A program made the translations under genes and the position numbers. Below the pieces are notes generated by a model. That model worked only from the letters and a program-made list of their open reading frames with translations. It did no database searches and was not told the origin of the DNA. Shown in pieces: positions 1-5,983 of a DNA stretch of 9,141 nt (position 1 is the stretch's first letter; every line of letters begins with the position of its first letter). Source of the DNA: an uncultured Haemophilus sp. (GTDB taxonomy: Bacteria; Pseudomonadota; Gammaproteobacteria; Enterobacterales; Pasteurellaceae); contig CAJLFU010000058.1 of the NCBI GenBank assembly GCA_905205995.1, positions 1 through 9,141 on the forward strand, in the 5' to 3' direction.

Positions 1-80
1 TGGACCAAGGTTTACGTTTCGCAATCCGTGAAGGTGGCCGTACAGTAGGTGCTGGCGTTGTTGCGAAAATCATCAAATAA
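1..80 (+). CDS. tuf: Elongation factor Tu, C-terminal end only (5' truncated by window)
   Basis: Complete codons run from base 3 to the TAA at 78-80 and encode 25 residues, beginning DQGLRFAIREGG and ending VVAKIIK. This is the nearly invariant C-terminus of bacterial EF-Tu, the GTPase that delivers aminoacyl-tRNA to the ribosome. The first two bases (tg) fit the end of the usual preceding Met codon. Only the last strands of domain 3 are visible. Many gamma-proteobacteria have two tuf copies, and the window does not show which one this is. The gene is followed 32 bases later by a strong terminator, so it is transcriptionally closed off from what follows. It matters here as general translation machinery next to the specialised selenocysteine factors. 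Confidence 0.95.
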   Translation, partial: DQGLRFAIREGGRTVGAGVVAKIIK

Positions 81-112
81 TTGATGGATTAACTGTAACA
101 AGTTAGATTAAG

Positions 113-143
113 AAGGCGTATCGAAAGATGCGCCTTTTTGTTT
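113..143 (+). terminator. Intrinsic terminator of tuf
   Basis: A 10-bp stem (113-122 with 127-136, one T-G wobble) closes a GAAA tetraloop at 123-126. A run of T residues (135-139, then 141-143) follows. It lies 32 bases after the tuf stop. The other strand has only a weak T-rich tail, so termination is probably mainly rightward. Confidence 0.9.
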
Positions 144-230
144 GCCTAAAATTCCGCAAAATTATAATGAAAATTCAAATTAAAAAAGTGAATGTTGGGA
201 AGAGAAAAATATTTGTTGGAGGAAAAAAAG

Positions 231-325
231 TGGCGGAAGGTCATGGGAGTTGAACCCACCCGGGAACGCTGGCGTCCCCAACAGGATTTGAAGTCCTGTC
301 ACCTCACCGGAGATGACGACCTTCC
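231..325 (-). tRNA. selC: Selenocysteine tRNA, tRNA-Sec(UCA)
   Basis: This is the UGA-decoding tRNA that is charged with serine, converted to selenocysteine by SelA and delivered by SelB. Read on the - strand it is 95 nt including an encoded CCA (231-233), the same length as E. coli selC. The hallmarks are all visible. The acceptor stem has 8 bp (GGAAGGTC with GACCTTCC) and a G discriminator base. The D stem has 6 bp with a 4-nt CGGU loop. The anticodon TCA is at 291-289 in a CUUCAAA loop. The variable arm is long and paired (one G-U). The T arm has a UUCAACU loop. The gene is divergent from selA with 72 bases between its 5' end and the selA ATG. A run of seven Ts on its own strand begins one base past the CCA and may help terminate the transcript. 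Confidence 0.97.
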
Positions 326-329
326 GTTA

Positions 330-358
330 TTGAAATTGCGGTTACTTTAGCGTAAATT
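330..358 (+). promoter_or_regulatory. Candidate selA-selB promoter
   Basis: TTGAAA (330-335, 5 of 6 to the -35 consensus), a 17-nt spacer and TAAATT (353-358, 4 of 6 to the -10 consensus) predict a start near 365 and a leader of about 33 nt before the selA ATG. It occupies almost the same DNA as the candidate selC promoter on the other strand. Confidence 0.4.
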
Positions 359-372
359 AGTTTGCAATTCAA
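344..372 (-). promoter_or_regulatory. Candidate selC promoter
   Basis: On the - strand a -35-like TTGAAT (372-367) is followed by a 17-nt spacer and a -10-like TAAAGT (349-344), each matching consensus at 4 of 6 positions. The -10 ends 18 nt before the tRNA 5' end, which would leave a leader of about 11 nt for RNase P to remove. This rests on pattern matching only. Confidence 0.35.
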
Positions 373-397
373 TGCCATTTTGAAATAGGAATTAAAA

Positions 398-1780
398 ATG
401 ACCGCACTTTTTCAACAACTTCCTTCGGTAGATAAATTTTTAAAAACACCAGAAGGTGAAATGCTTTTAACTAAATTTGGTCATTCAGCTGTCGTGCGTG
501 AATTGCGCCAATTATTGTCTGAAGGACGCGAGTTTATCAAACAGCATCAAAATTTACCGCACTTTTTTGCCGATCACCTAAGTACGTTGCATTATTTACA
601 AGAGCGATTGACTCAACAAAATCGTGTACAAATTAAATCAGTTCATAATTTAACGGGTACGGTATTACATACAAATTTAGGGCGAGCATTATGGGCTGAA
701 AGTGCACAACAAGCGGCACTTCATGCGATGAAAGGTAACGTTGCACTGGAGTATGATTTGGAAGAAGGCAAACGCAGTCATCGGGATAATTATATTAGTG
801 AACTACTTGCACAACTCACAGGTGCGGAAGCCGCTTGTATCGTTAACAATAATGCTGCAGCTGTGCTCTTGATGTTGGCCACCTTTGCAAAAGATAAAGA
901 AGTCATTATTTCCCGCGGGGAATTAATTGAAATTGGCGGAGCATTTCGTATCCCTGACATTATGGCTCAAGCAGGCTGTAAACTTGTTGAAGTGGGAACA
1001 ACAAACCGCACACATTTGAAAGATTATCGTCAAGCAATCAATGAAAATACAGCTTTCTTGATGAAAGTACATTGCAGTAACTATCATATTAGTGGATTTA
1101 CCGCTTCGGTTTCAGAACAAGAGTTGGTTGAGCTTGGACGAGAATTTGATATTCCGGTGATTACGGATCTTGGTAGTGGGGCATTGATTGATCTGAGCCA
1201 ATATGATTTACCGAATGAGCCAACGGTGCAAGAAAAAGTCGTACAGGGCGTAAACTTGGTGTCATTCTCGGGTGATAAATTATTGGGTGGAACACAAGCC
1301 GGTATTATCGTCGGTAAAAAAGAGTGGATTGCTCAGTTACAAGCTCACCCATTAAAGCGCGTATTACGTTGCGATAAAGTGATTTTAGCCGGGCTTGAGG
1401 CAACATTACGCCTTTATCTCCAACCTGAAAAACTTACTGAAACATTGCCAACTTTACATTTGCTCACCCAATCAATAGATGTATTAAAAGAAAAAGCCGA
1501 ACAACTTAAAGCCTGTTTAGCAAATCGTTTAAAAGATTACCAGGTTGAGATTGAAGAAAGCTTTGCTCAGATTGGTAGTGGTTCTCAACCGATGGCGACG
1601 ATTCCTTCTCTCGCGGTGACGATTGCCGAAAAAACAGAGGCAAAATTGACCGCACTTTTAACAGTATTCAAGGTATTAGAACAACCAATAATCGGTCGTG
1701 TTGAGAAAGGAAAAATTTGGTTAGATTTACGCAGCGTGGCTGACTTTAAGGCATTATTAGATACGGTGGAAAAATTATGA
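398..1780 (+). CDS. selA: L-seryl-tRNA(Sec) selenium transferase SelA
   Basis: SelA is a cytosolic PLP enzyme, decameric in bacteria. It converts Ser-tRNA(Sec) to Sec-tRNA(Sec) using selenophosphate. The product is 460 aa, against about 463 in E. coli. The N-terminal helical domain recognises tRNA-Sec. The family motif SVHNLTGTVLHTNLGRA is near residues 80-97, and the PLP-binding segment SFSGDKLLGGTQAG places the Schiff-base lysine at K294. The ATG at 398 is supported by AGGA at 387-390 with 7-nt spacing. An uptake signal directly follows the start codon, so residues 2-4 (TAL) are encoded by it. The gene overlaps selB by 4 bases (ATGA), which indicates translational coupling. Adjacency to selC agrees with its role. 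The selenophosphate synthetase gene (selD) and any selenoprotein gene are not in the window. Confidence 0.97.
   Translation: MTALFQQLPSVDKFLKTPEGEMLLTKFGHSAVVRELRQLLSEGREFIKQHQNLPHFFADHLSTLHYLQERLTQQNRVQIKSVHNLTGTVLHTNLGRALWAESAQQAALHAMKGNVALEYDLEEGKRSHRDNYISELLAQLTGAEAACIVNNNAAAVLLMLATFAKDKEVIISRGELIEIGGAFRIPDIMAQAGCKLVEVGTTNRTHLKDYRQAINENTAFLMKVHCSNYHISGFTASVSEQELVELGREFDIPVITDLGSGALIDLSQYDLPNEPTVQEKVVQGVNLVSFSGDKLLGGTQAGIIVGKKEWIAQLQAHPLKRVLRCDKVILAGLEATLRLYLQPEKLTETLPTLHLLTQSIDVLKEKAEQLKACLANRLKDYQVEIEESFAQIGSGSQPMATIPSLAVTIAEKTEAKLTALLTVFKVLEQPIIGRVEKGKIWLDLRSVADFKALLDTVEKL
401..409 (-). repeat. DNA uptake signal at selA start
   Basis: Exact AAGTGCGGT on the - strand, immediately after the selA ATG. 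It is read in frame as Thr-Ala-Leu. Confidence 0.9.
556..564 (-). repeat. DNA uptake signal in selA
   Basis: Exact 9-base match on the - strand, encoding part of Leu-Pro-His-Phe in the SelA N-terminal domain. It lies only 155 bases from the previous one. Confidence 0.9.
1649..1657 (-). repeat. DNA uptake signal near selA 3' end
   Basis: Exact match on the - strand, in frame as Thr-Ala-Leu (SelA residues 418-420). Confidence 0.9.
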
Positions 1781-3636
1781 TCATAGTAACATCAGGACAC
1801 GTCGATCATGGTAAAACAGCCCTTTTGCAAGCGCTGACAGGCACGAATACTGCCCATTTGCCGGAAGAAAAAAAACGGGGCATGACCATTGATTTGGGGT
1901 ATGCCTATTTGCCTTTAAAAGAGAAAGTACTCGGGTTTATTGATGTACCTGGCCATGAAAAGTTTCTCGCCAATATGTTGGCAGGGCTTGGCGGTGTGCA
2001 TTATGCGATGCTCATTGTCGCTGCAGATGAAGGGATTGCCGCACAAACTAAAGAACACTTAGCGATTTTACGTCAGCTTCAATTTACTGAAATCATGGTA
2101 GTGATTACTAAGGCTGACCGAGCAACAGATGAGCAAATCGAGGCATTAAAAACACAAATTCAGACGGATTATCCATTCTTAGCTGAATCTCATTATTTTA
2201 TTACATCGGCACAAACAGGCTTAGGTATTGATGCGTTACGCGATTATTTAGCTAATTTACCTGAATTAGCTGAAATGGATAAACCATTCCGTTACGCCAT
2301 CGATCGTGTTTTTAGCGTGAAAGGGGCGGGGACAGTGGTAACAGGGACAGCATTTGCGGGAACGGTGGCCATTGATGATGAACTCTTCCTTTCTACGGGA
2401 CAAAAGGTTCGCGTTAAGAATATTCATGCTCAGAATACGCCGAGTGAGAAAGGCTTGGCTGGTCAACGCTTAGCGCTCAATTTAAACGTTGATTTAGATC
2501 GTATTCCAATGCAGCGTGGCGATTGGTTGCTAGCCTCAGAACCACTTGAGCCGACCGATCGTATTACCATTGAAATTACACCTGAAGTGAATTTGAAAGA
2601 CAGTCAGCCTGTACACATTTATCATGCGGCAAGCCGTACGACGGGTAAGCTCACCTTGCTTGAAAGCAAAAATGCAATGAAAAATGACCGCACTTTGGCG
2701 GAGGTCATTTTAGAACAACCATTATTTTTAGCTTTCGGGGATAAATTAATTTTACGTAGTGGTGATGCAAAATCTTTAATTGGTGGTGCTAAGGTACTCG
2801 AAATTCATTCACCAAAACGTTATAAGCGCACAGAGGCTCGCTTAGCGTTCTTGGCTAAACTTAATCAGGCTCAAACCGCCACACAACGCATCAGATTGAC
2901 CTTACAAAAAGAGGCGATTTCAGCTCAAGCTTTAATGTGGAGTGAGCAACTAACCGAAAATCAATTGGCTGAAGCATTAGCCGAGAATGGCGATATCCGT
3001 TTCCAAAATTGGTGTTTTAATCGCGATTATCAACGTGAAAAAACGCAGCAAATTTTGACCGCACTTGCTACCTATCATGAGCAACATAATGATCAGCTAG
3101 GTTTAAGTAAAGCCCGCTTATACCGTATTGCGACTTTAAACCAACCGGAAAATCTGATTTACCATTTTATTGAGGAAATGCTTGATGAAGGCCAATTGCA
3201 GCAGACTCGTGGTTGGTTACATTTGCCTTCACACAAAATCCAATTTTCACCCGAAGAGCAAAGCTTATGGCAAGCGGTGTTAGCTGAATTTGAGAAAGCG
3301 CATGGTCAAGCTATTTGGGTGCGAGATATGGCAACAGCCCTGGCGCAAGATGAAAGTGTGATGCGTAATTTTATGTATAAAGCGGGTAAATTAGGCTATC
3401 TCACGCCAATCGTAAAAGACCGTTTTTTCCTGACTGAAAGCATTTATGCTTATGCGCGCTTGATCAAGCAAATGGCAGGCGAAGAAGGTAAAGTTGCCGT
3501 AAATGAATTACGTGATAAACTGAACTTTGGTCGAAAACTGACAGTGCAATTAATGGAATATTTTGACCGTACTGGCTTTTTACGCCGCAAAGGCAATGAT
3601 CACATTCTACGTGATAAAGATACATTTGATTTATAG
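1777..3636 (+). CDS. selB: Selenocysteine-specific elongation factor SelB
   Basis: SelB is a GTPase that carries Sec-tRNA(Sec) to a UGA codon marked by a downstream SECIS hairpin in the mRNA. The product is 619 aa (E. coli about 614). The EF-Tu-like part shows the P-loop GHVDHGKT (7-14), the switch II motif DVPGH (56-60) and TKAD (111-114), then the beta-barrel domains. The C-terminal part, from about residue 350, fits the four winged-helix domains that bind SECIS RNA. The start ATG overlaps the selA stop as ATGA, so no separate promoter is expected. Two uptake signals lie inside the gene. The gene is intact, but its last 64 codons (556-619, close to the final winged helix) are copied again downstream as part of the tandem duplication. 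Confidence 0.97.
   Translation: MIIVTSGHVDHGKTALLQALTGTNTAHLPEEKKRGMTIDLGYAYLPLKEKVLGFIDVPGHEKFLANMLAGLGGVHYAMLIVAADEGIAAQTKEHLAILRQLQFTEIMVVITKADRATDEQIEALKTQIQTDYPFLAESHYFITSAQTGLGIDALRDYLANLPELAEMDKPFRYAIDRVFSVKGAGTVVTGTAFAGTVAIDDELFLSTGQKVRVKNIHAQNTPSEKGLAGQRLALNLNVDLDRIPMQRGDWLLASEPLEPTDRITIEITPEVNLKDSQPVHIYHAASRTTGKLTLLESKNAMKNDRTLAEVILEQPLFLAFGDKLILRSGDAKSLIGGAKVLEIHSPKRYKRTEARLAFLAKLNQAQTATQRIRLTLQKEAISAQALMWSEQLTENQLAEALAENGDIRFQNWCFNRDYQREKTQQILTALATYHEQHNDQLGLSKARLYRIATLNQPENLIYHFIEEMLDEGQLQQTRGWLHLPSHKIQFSPEEQSLWQAVLAEFEKAHGQAIWVRDMATALAQDESVMRNFMYKAGKLGYLTPIVKDRFFLTESIYAYARLIKQMAGEEGKVAVNELRDKLNFGRKLTVQLMEYFDRTGFLRRKGNDHILRDKDTFDL
2687..2695 (-). repeat. DNA uptake signal in selB (middle)
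   Basis: Exact match on the - strand, read in a different frame from most of the others (Asp-Arg-Thr-Leu). Confidence 0.9.
3058..3066 (-). repeat. DNA uptake signal in selB (winged-helix region)
   Basis: Exact match on the - strand, in frame as Thr-Ala-Leu (SelB residues 428-430). Confidence 0.9.
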
Positions 3637-3644
3637 GATAAAAC

Positions 3645-4562
3645 ATGAAAAAGACATTCATTTCAGCCTTAATTTTAACCGCACTTTTTACGGTAACAGG
3701 TTGCGAAGATAAAGAAGCGAAAGCAACCATTGCGCAACAAACGCAGACAATTGCACAACTGACGGCAGAAAATACGCAATTAAAAGCTGAAAAAGAAAAG
3801 GCGGAGAAGGTTATTCCTGCTATTTTTGCGGAAAAAGATGTTATTTTTGAAAAAGTAGAAAAAATTAAATATTCAAAATCACAGGAGCGTTGGTTTAGCA
3901 GTGATGAAGGGGAAGTGAATATTAGTCTTTTAGGGCTAAAAACCAATGTAGCTTGGTTAAATGATTTATTGTGGTCAGAATTGGTTAAAAACGATTTTGG
4001 AGAAAATGTATCTAAAACACGAGATCAGATGCTAAGTAAATACAAAACAATTTGGAATGATGTAAAAGAATCTTTAGAAAAAGAACCTGAGCTAGGCTTC
4101 TCTAGTAATACTTGGATGATATTTGTTGGTCAAAAAGAGAAATTAGCGACTTTTGCTATAAGGTATTATAGCTATACAGGGGGAGCACACGGTTTAGGTG
4201 GTAGCGAATATTTAACTATAGATATGACTACACATAAAGTACTAACGCTTTCCGATATTATTGAACAGAAAAAGCTCCCTGAAGTTAAAGAATTATTATG
4301 GAGTTTTTATACGGATTATGGTCGTATAAAAGATGAAGATGCGTTTACGAAAAAAACAGATTTTGATGTTTCTAAGAATTTCTATCTTGCACACGATGGT
4401 ATTCATTTTATTTATCATGTATATGAAATTGCTTCGTATGCCGCGGGCGAGCAAGATTTGGTGATACCGTGGGTTTGGCTACAACGTGAAAATTTATTAA
4501 CGTCAGATTTTGTAAAACAAAAGTATTATGATTTAGGATATGAAGTACCAGTAAAAGAGTAA
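3645..4562 (+). CDS. Predicted lipoprotein with RsiV-like/DUF3298 domain, copy 1
   Basis: The product is 305 aa and has no established name that I recognise. A lipoprotein signal peptide (1-19) ends in the lipobox VTGC with Cys at 20. The mature protein starts with a Lys/Glu/Gln-rich heptad-like segment (about 25-58, TIAQ and QLKAEK patterns) that is probably a coiled coil. The globular part carries TGGAHG (178-183), the ITLSDI-like segment TLSDII (201-206) and YEIASYAAGEQ (260-270). These are typical of the DUF3298/RsiV C-terminal fold; RsiV in Bacillus is a lysozyme-sensing anti-sigma factor. Residue +2 is Glu, so the final membrane cannot be read with certainty. It starts 8 nt after selB, and its Shine-Dalgarno AGGA overlaps the selB stop, so it is probably a third gene of the sel operon. 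An uptake signal encodes residues 12-14 of the signal peptide. The function is unknown, and an envelope role is inferred. Confidence 0.88.
   Translation: MKKTFISALILTALFTVTGCEDKEAKATIAQQTQTIAQLTAENTQLKAEKEKAEKVIPAIFAEKDVIFEKVEKIKYSKSQERWFSSDEGEVNISLLGLKTNVAWLNDLLWSELVKNDFGENVSKTRDQMLSKYKTIWNDVKESLEKEPELGFSSNTWMIFVGQKEKLATFAIRYYSYTGGAHGLGGSEYLTIDMTTHKVLTLSDIIEQKKLPEVKELLWSFYTDYGRIKDEDAFTKKTDFDVSKNFYLAHDGIHFIYHVYEIASYAAGEQDLVIPWVWLQRENLLTSDFVKQKYYDLGYEVPVKE
3678..3686 (-). repeat. DNA uptake signal in lipoprotein signal peptide, copy 1
   Basis: Exact match on the - strand. It encodes Thr-Ala-Leu at residues 12-14, inside the hydrophobic core of the signal peptide. Confidence 0.9.
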
Positions 4563-4565
4563 TCA

Positions 4566-4593
4566 AAGTGCGGTCAATAATGGCCGCATTTTT
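4566..4593. terminator. Bidirectional terminator with uptake signal, copy 1
   Basis: A 7-bp stem (4569-4575 with 4582-4588, one T-G wobble) closes a 6-nt AATAAT loop and is followed by TTTTT. On the other strand the AAA at 4565-4567 gives a short U tail. The left arm is contained in an exact AAGTGCGGT uptake signal (4566-4574). It lies between the converging lipoprotein and tusA genes and overlaps the tusA stop codon. Uptake signals placed in terminators are common in Haemophilus. Confidence 0.8.
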
Positions 4594-4831
4594 ATTGGCC
4601 TTTTTTTACCCAGTATTTAAAAGGAGTATCTTTTGTTTCACTTGCTAACAGCGTATGCTCCATAAATTGGCAGAAACTGGGAATATCGCGAGTTGTGGCG
4701 GGATCGTCCGCTAGAATAAGCAGCACTTCACCTTCATTCATGTGGCGAATGTTTTTTCTCACGAGCATCACGGGTTCAGGGCAACGTAAACCAACAGTAT
4801 CAAGGGTTTTATTGACAGTAATTTCAGTCAT
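4592..4831 (-). CDS. tusA: Sulfur carrier protein TusA, copy 1 (N7 variant)
   Basis: TusA accepts persulfide sulfur from the cysteine desulfurase IscS and passes it to TusBCD in the relay that makes the 2-thiouridine at the wobble base of certain tRNAs. The product is 79 aa (E. coli 81), with the active-site motif LRCPEP (C17) and the conserved block ADDPATTRDIP. It differs from copy 2 by one base (4813, AAT for GAT), giving Asn instead of Asp at residue 7, outside the active site. The coding sequence is complete. The DNA just upstream of its ATG is the 3' end of a second selB fragment, not the intergenic region that precedes copy 2. Its native promoter is therefore lost and its expression is doubtful. 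No good Shine-Dalgarno is visible. Confidence 0.93.
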   Translation of the reverse strand: MTEITVNKTLDTVGLRCPEPVMLVRKNIRHMNEGEVLLILADDPATTRDIPSFCQFMEHTLLASETKDTPFKYWVKKGQ

Positions 4832-5026
4832 ATTTATGCTTATGCTCGCTTAATTAAGCAAATGGCAGGCGAAGAAGGTAAAGTTGCCGTAAATGAATTA
4901 CGTGATAAACTGAACTTTGGTCGAAAACTGACAGTGCAATTAATGGAATATTTTGACCGTACTGGCTTTTTACGCCGCAAAGGCAATGATCACATTCTAC
5001 GTGATAAAGATACATTTGATTTATAG
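4832..5026 (+). pseudogene. selB 3' remnant (codons 556-619)
   Basis: This fragment encodes the last 64 residues of SelB in frame through the same TAG stop, with no selB start or GTPase part. It corresponds roughly to the last winged-helix domain. Three bases differ from the intact gene (4846, 4852, 4855), all at third codon positions and all synonymous (Ala, Leu, Ile). An in-frame ATG at 4862 (Met566 of SelB) would open a 54-residue ORF, but no convincing ribosome site precedes it. It is a by-product of the tandem duplication and is probably not a functional gene. Confidence 0.93.
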
Positions 5027-5034
5027 GATAAAAC

Positions 5035-5952
5035 ATGAAAAAGACATTCATTTCAGCCTTAATTTTAACCGCACTTTTTACGGTAACAGGTTGCGAAGAT
5101 AAAGAAGCGAAAGCAACCATTGCGCAACAAACGCAGACAATTGCACAACTGACGGCAGAAAATACGCAATTAAAAGCTGAAAAAGAAAAGGCGGAGAAGG
5201 TTATTCCTGCTATTTTTGCGGAAAAAGATGTTATTTTTGAAAAAGTAGAAAAAATTAAATATTCAAAATCACAGGAGCGTTGGTTTAGCAGTGATGAAGG
5301 GGAAGTGAATATTAGTCTTTTAGGGCTAAAAACCAATGTAGCTTGGTTAAATGATTTATTGTGGTCAGAATTGGTTAAAAACGATTTTGGAGAAAATGTA
5401 TCTAAAACACGAGATCAGATGCTAAGTAAATACAAAACAATTTGGAATGATGTAAAAGAATCTTTAGAAAAAGAACCTGAGCTAGGCTTCTCTAGTAATA
5501 CTTGGATGATATTTGTTGGTCAAAAAGAGAAATTAGCGACTTTTGCTATAAGGTATTATAGCTATACAGGGGGAGCACACGGTTTAGGTGGTAGCGAATA
5601 TTTAACTATAGATATGACTACACATAAAGTACTAACGCTTTCCGATATTATTGAACAGAAAAAGCTCCCTGAAGTTAAAGAATTATTATGGAGTTTTTAT
5701 ACGGATTATGGTCGTATAAAAGATGAAGATGCGTTTACGAAAAAAACAGATTTTGATGTTTCTAAGAATTTCTATCTTGCACACGATGGTATTCATTTTA
5801 TTTATCATGTATATGAAATTGCTTCGTATGCCGCGGGCGAGCAAGATTTGGTGATACCGTGGGTTTGGCTACAACGTGAAAATTTATTAACGTCAGATTT
5901 TGTAAAACAAAAGTATTATGATTTAGGATATGAAGTACCAGTAAAAGAGTAA
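5035..5952 (+). CDS. Predicted lipoprotein with RsiV-like/DUF3298 domain, copy 2
   Basis: This copy is identical in nucleotide and protein sequence (305 aa) to the copy at 3645. It keeps the same Shine-Dalgarno and the same 8-nt gap to the selB stop of the remnant. It differs only in context. It is no longer directly behind the selAB operon, because the terminator at 4566-4593 and an opposing tusA lie between. About 200 bases of selB 3' sequence precede it, and I see no good promoter there. Expression would need read-through, an unseen promoter in the selB end or a fortuitous one at the join. Complete identity over the gene suggests a recent duplication or continuing gene conversion between the copies. 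The signal peptide, lipobox, coiled-coil-like segment and DUF3298 motifs are as in copy 1. Confidence 0.88.
   Translation: MKKTFISALILTALFTVTGCEDKEAKATIAQQTQTIAQLTAENTQLKAEKEKAEKVIPAIFAEKDVIFEKVEKIKYSKSQERWFSSDEGEVNISLLGLKTNVAWLNDLLWSELVKNDFGENVSKTRDQMLSKYKTIWNDVKESLEKEPELGFSSNTWMIFVGQKEKLATFAIRYYSYTGGAHGLGGSEYLTIDMTTHKVLTLSDIIEQKKLPEVKELLWSFYTDYGRIKDEDAFTKKTDFDVSKNFYLAHDGIHFIYHVYEIASYAAGEQDLVIPWVWLQRENLLTSDFVKQKYYDLGYEVPVKE
5068..5076 (-). repeat. DNA uptake signal in lipoprotein signal peptide, copy 2
   Basis: Duplicate of the 3678 site, carried along by the tandem repeat. Confidence 0.9.
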
Positions 5953-5955
5953 TCA

Positions 5956-5983
5956 AAGTGCGGTCAATAATGGCCGCATTTTT
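5956..5983. terminator. Bidirectional terminator with uptake signal, copy 2
   Basis: This is an exact copy of the terminator at 4566-4593. The stem is 5959-5965 with 5972-5978, and the uptake signal is at 5956-5964. It separates lipoprotein copy 2 from tusA copy 2 and would limit leftward read-through from the native tusA promoter toward tusA copy 1. Confidence 0.8.

Larger units (their letters stand above)
3442..4831. repeat. Tandem direct repeat, copy 1 (1390 bp)
   Basis: This is the first unit of a two-copy direct tandem repeat. It starts inside selB at codon 556 and ends at the first base of the tusA start codon (tusA read on the - strand). It aligns to 4832-6221 without gaps. Only 3456, 3462, 3465 and 4813 differ. 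The unit holds the selB 3' end, the lipoprotein gene, a bidirectional terminator and tusA. Confidence 0.98.

Noticed and set aside
150..230. Possible small gene or RNA between the tuf terminator and selC
   Set aside because: AT-rich sequence with no ORF with a ribosome site and no stable hairpin that I can see; only a T run on the - strand after selC.
3464..3946. 160-residue open frame on the - strand, repeated identically at 4854-5336
   Set aside because: It is antisense to the selB end and lipoprotein start, is Ser/Phe/Cys-rich with no recognisable family, and is repeated only because the DNA is duplicated.
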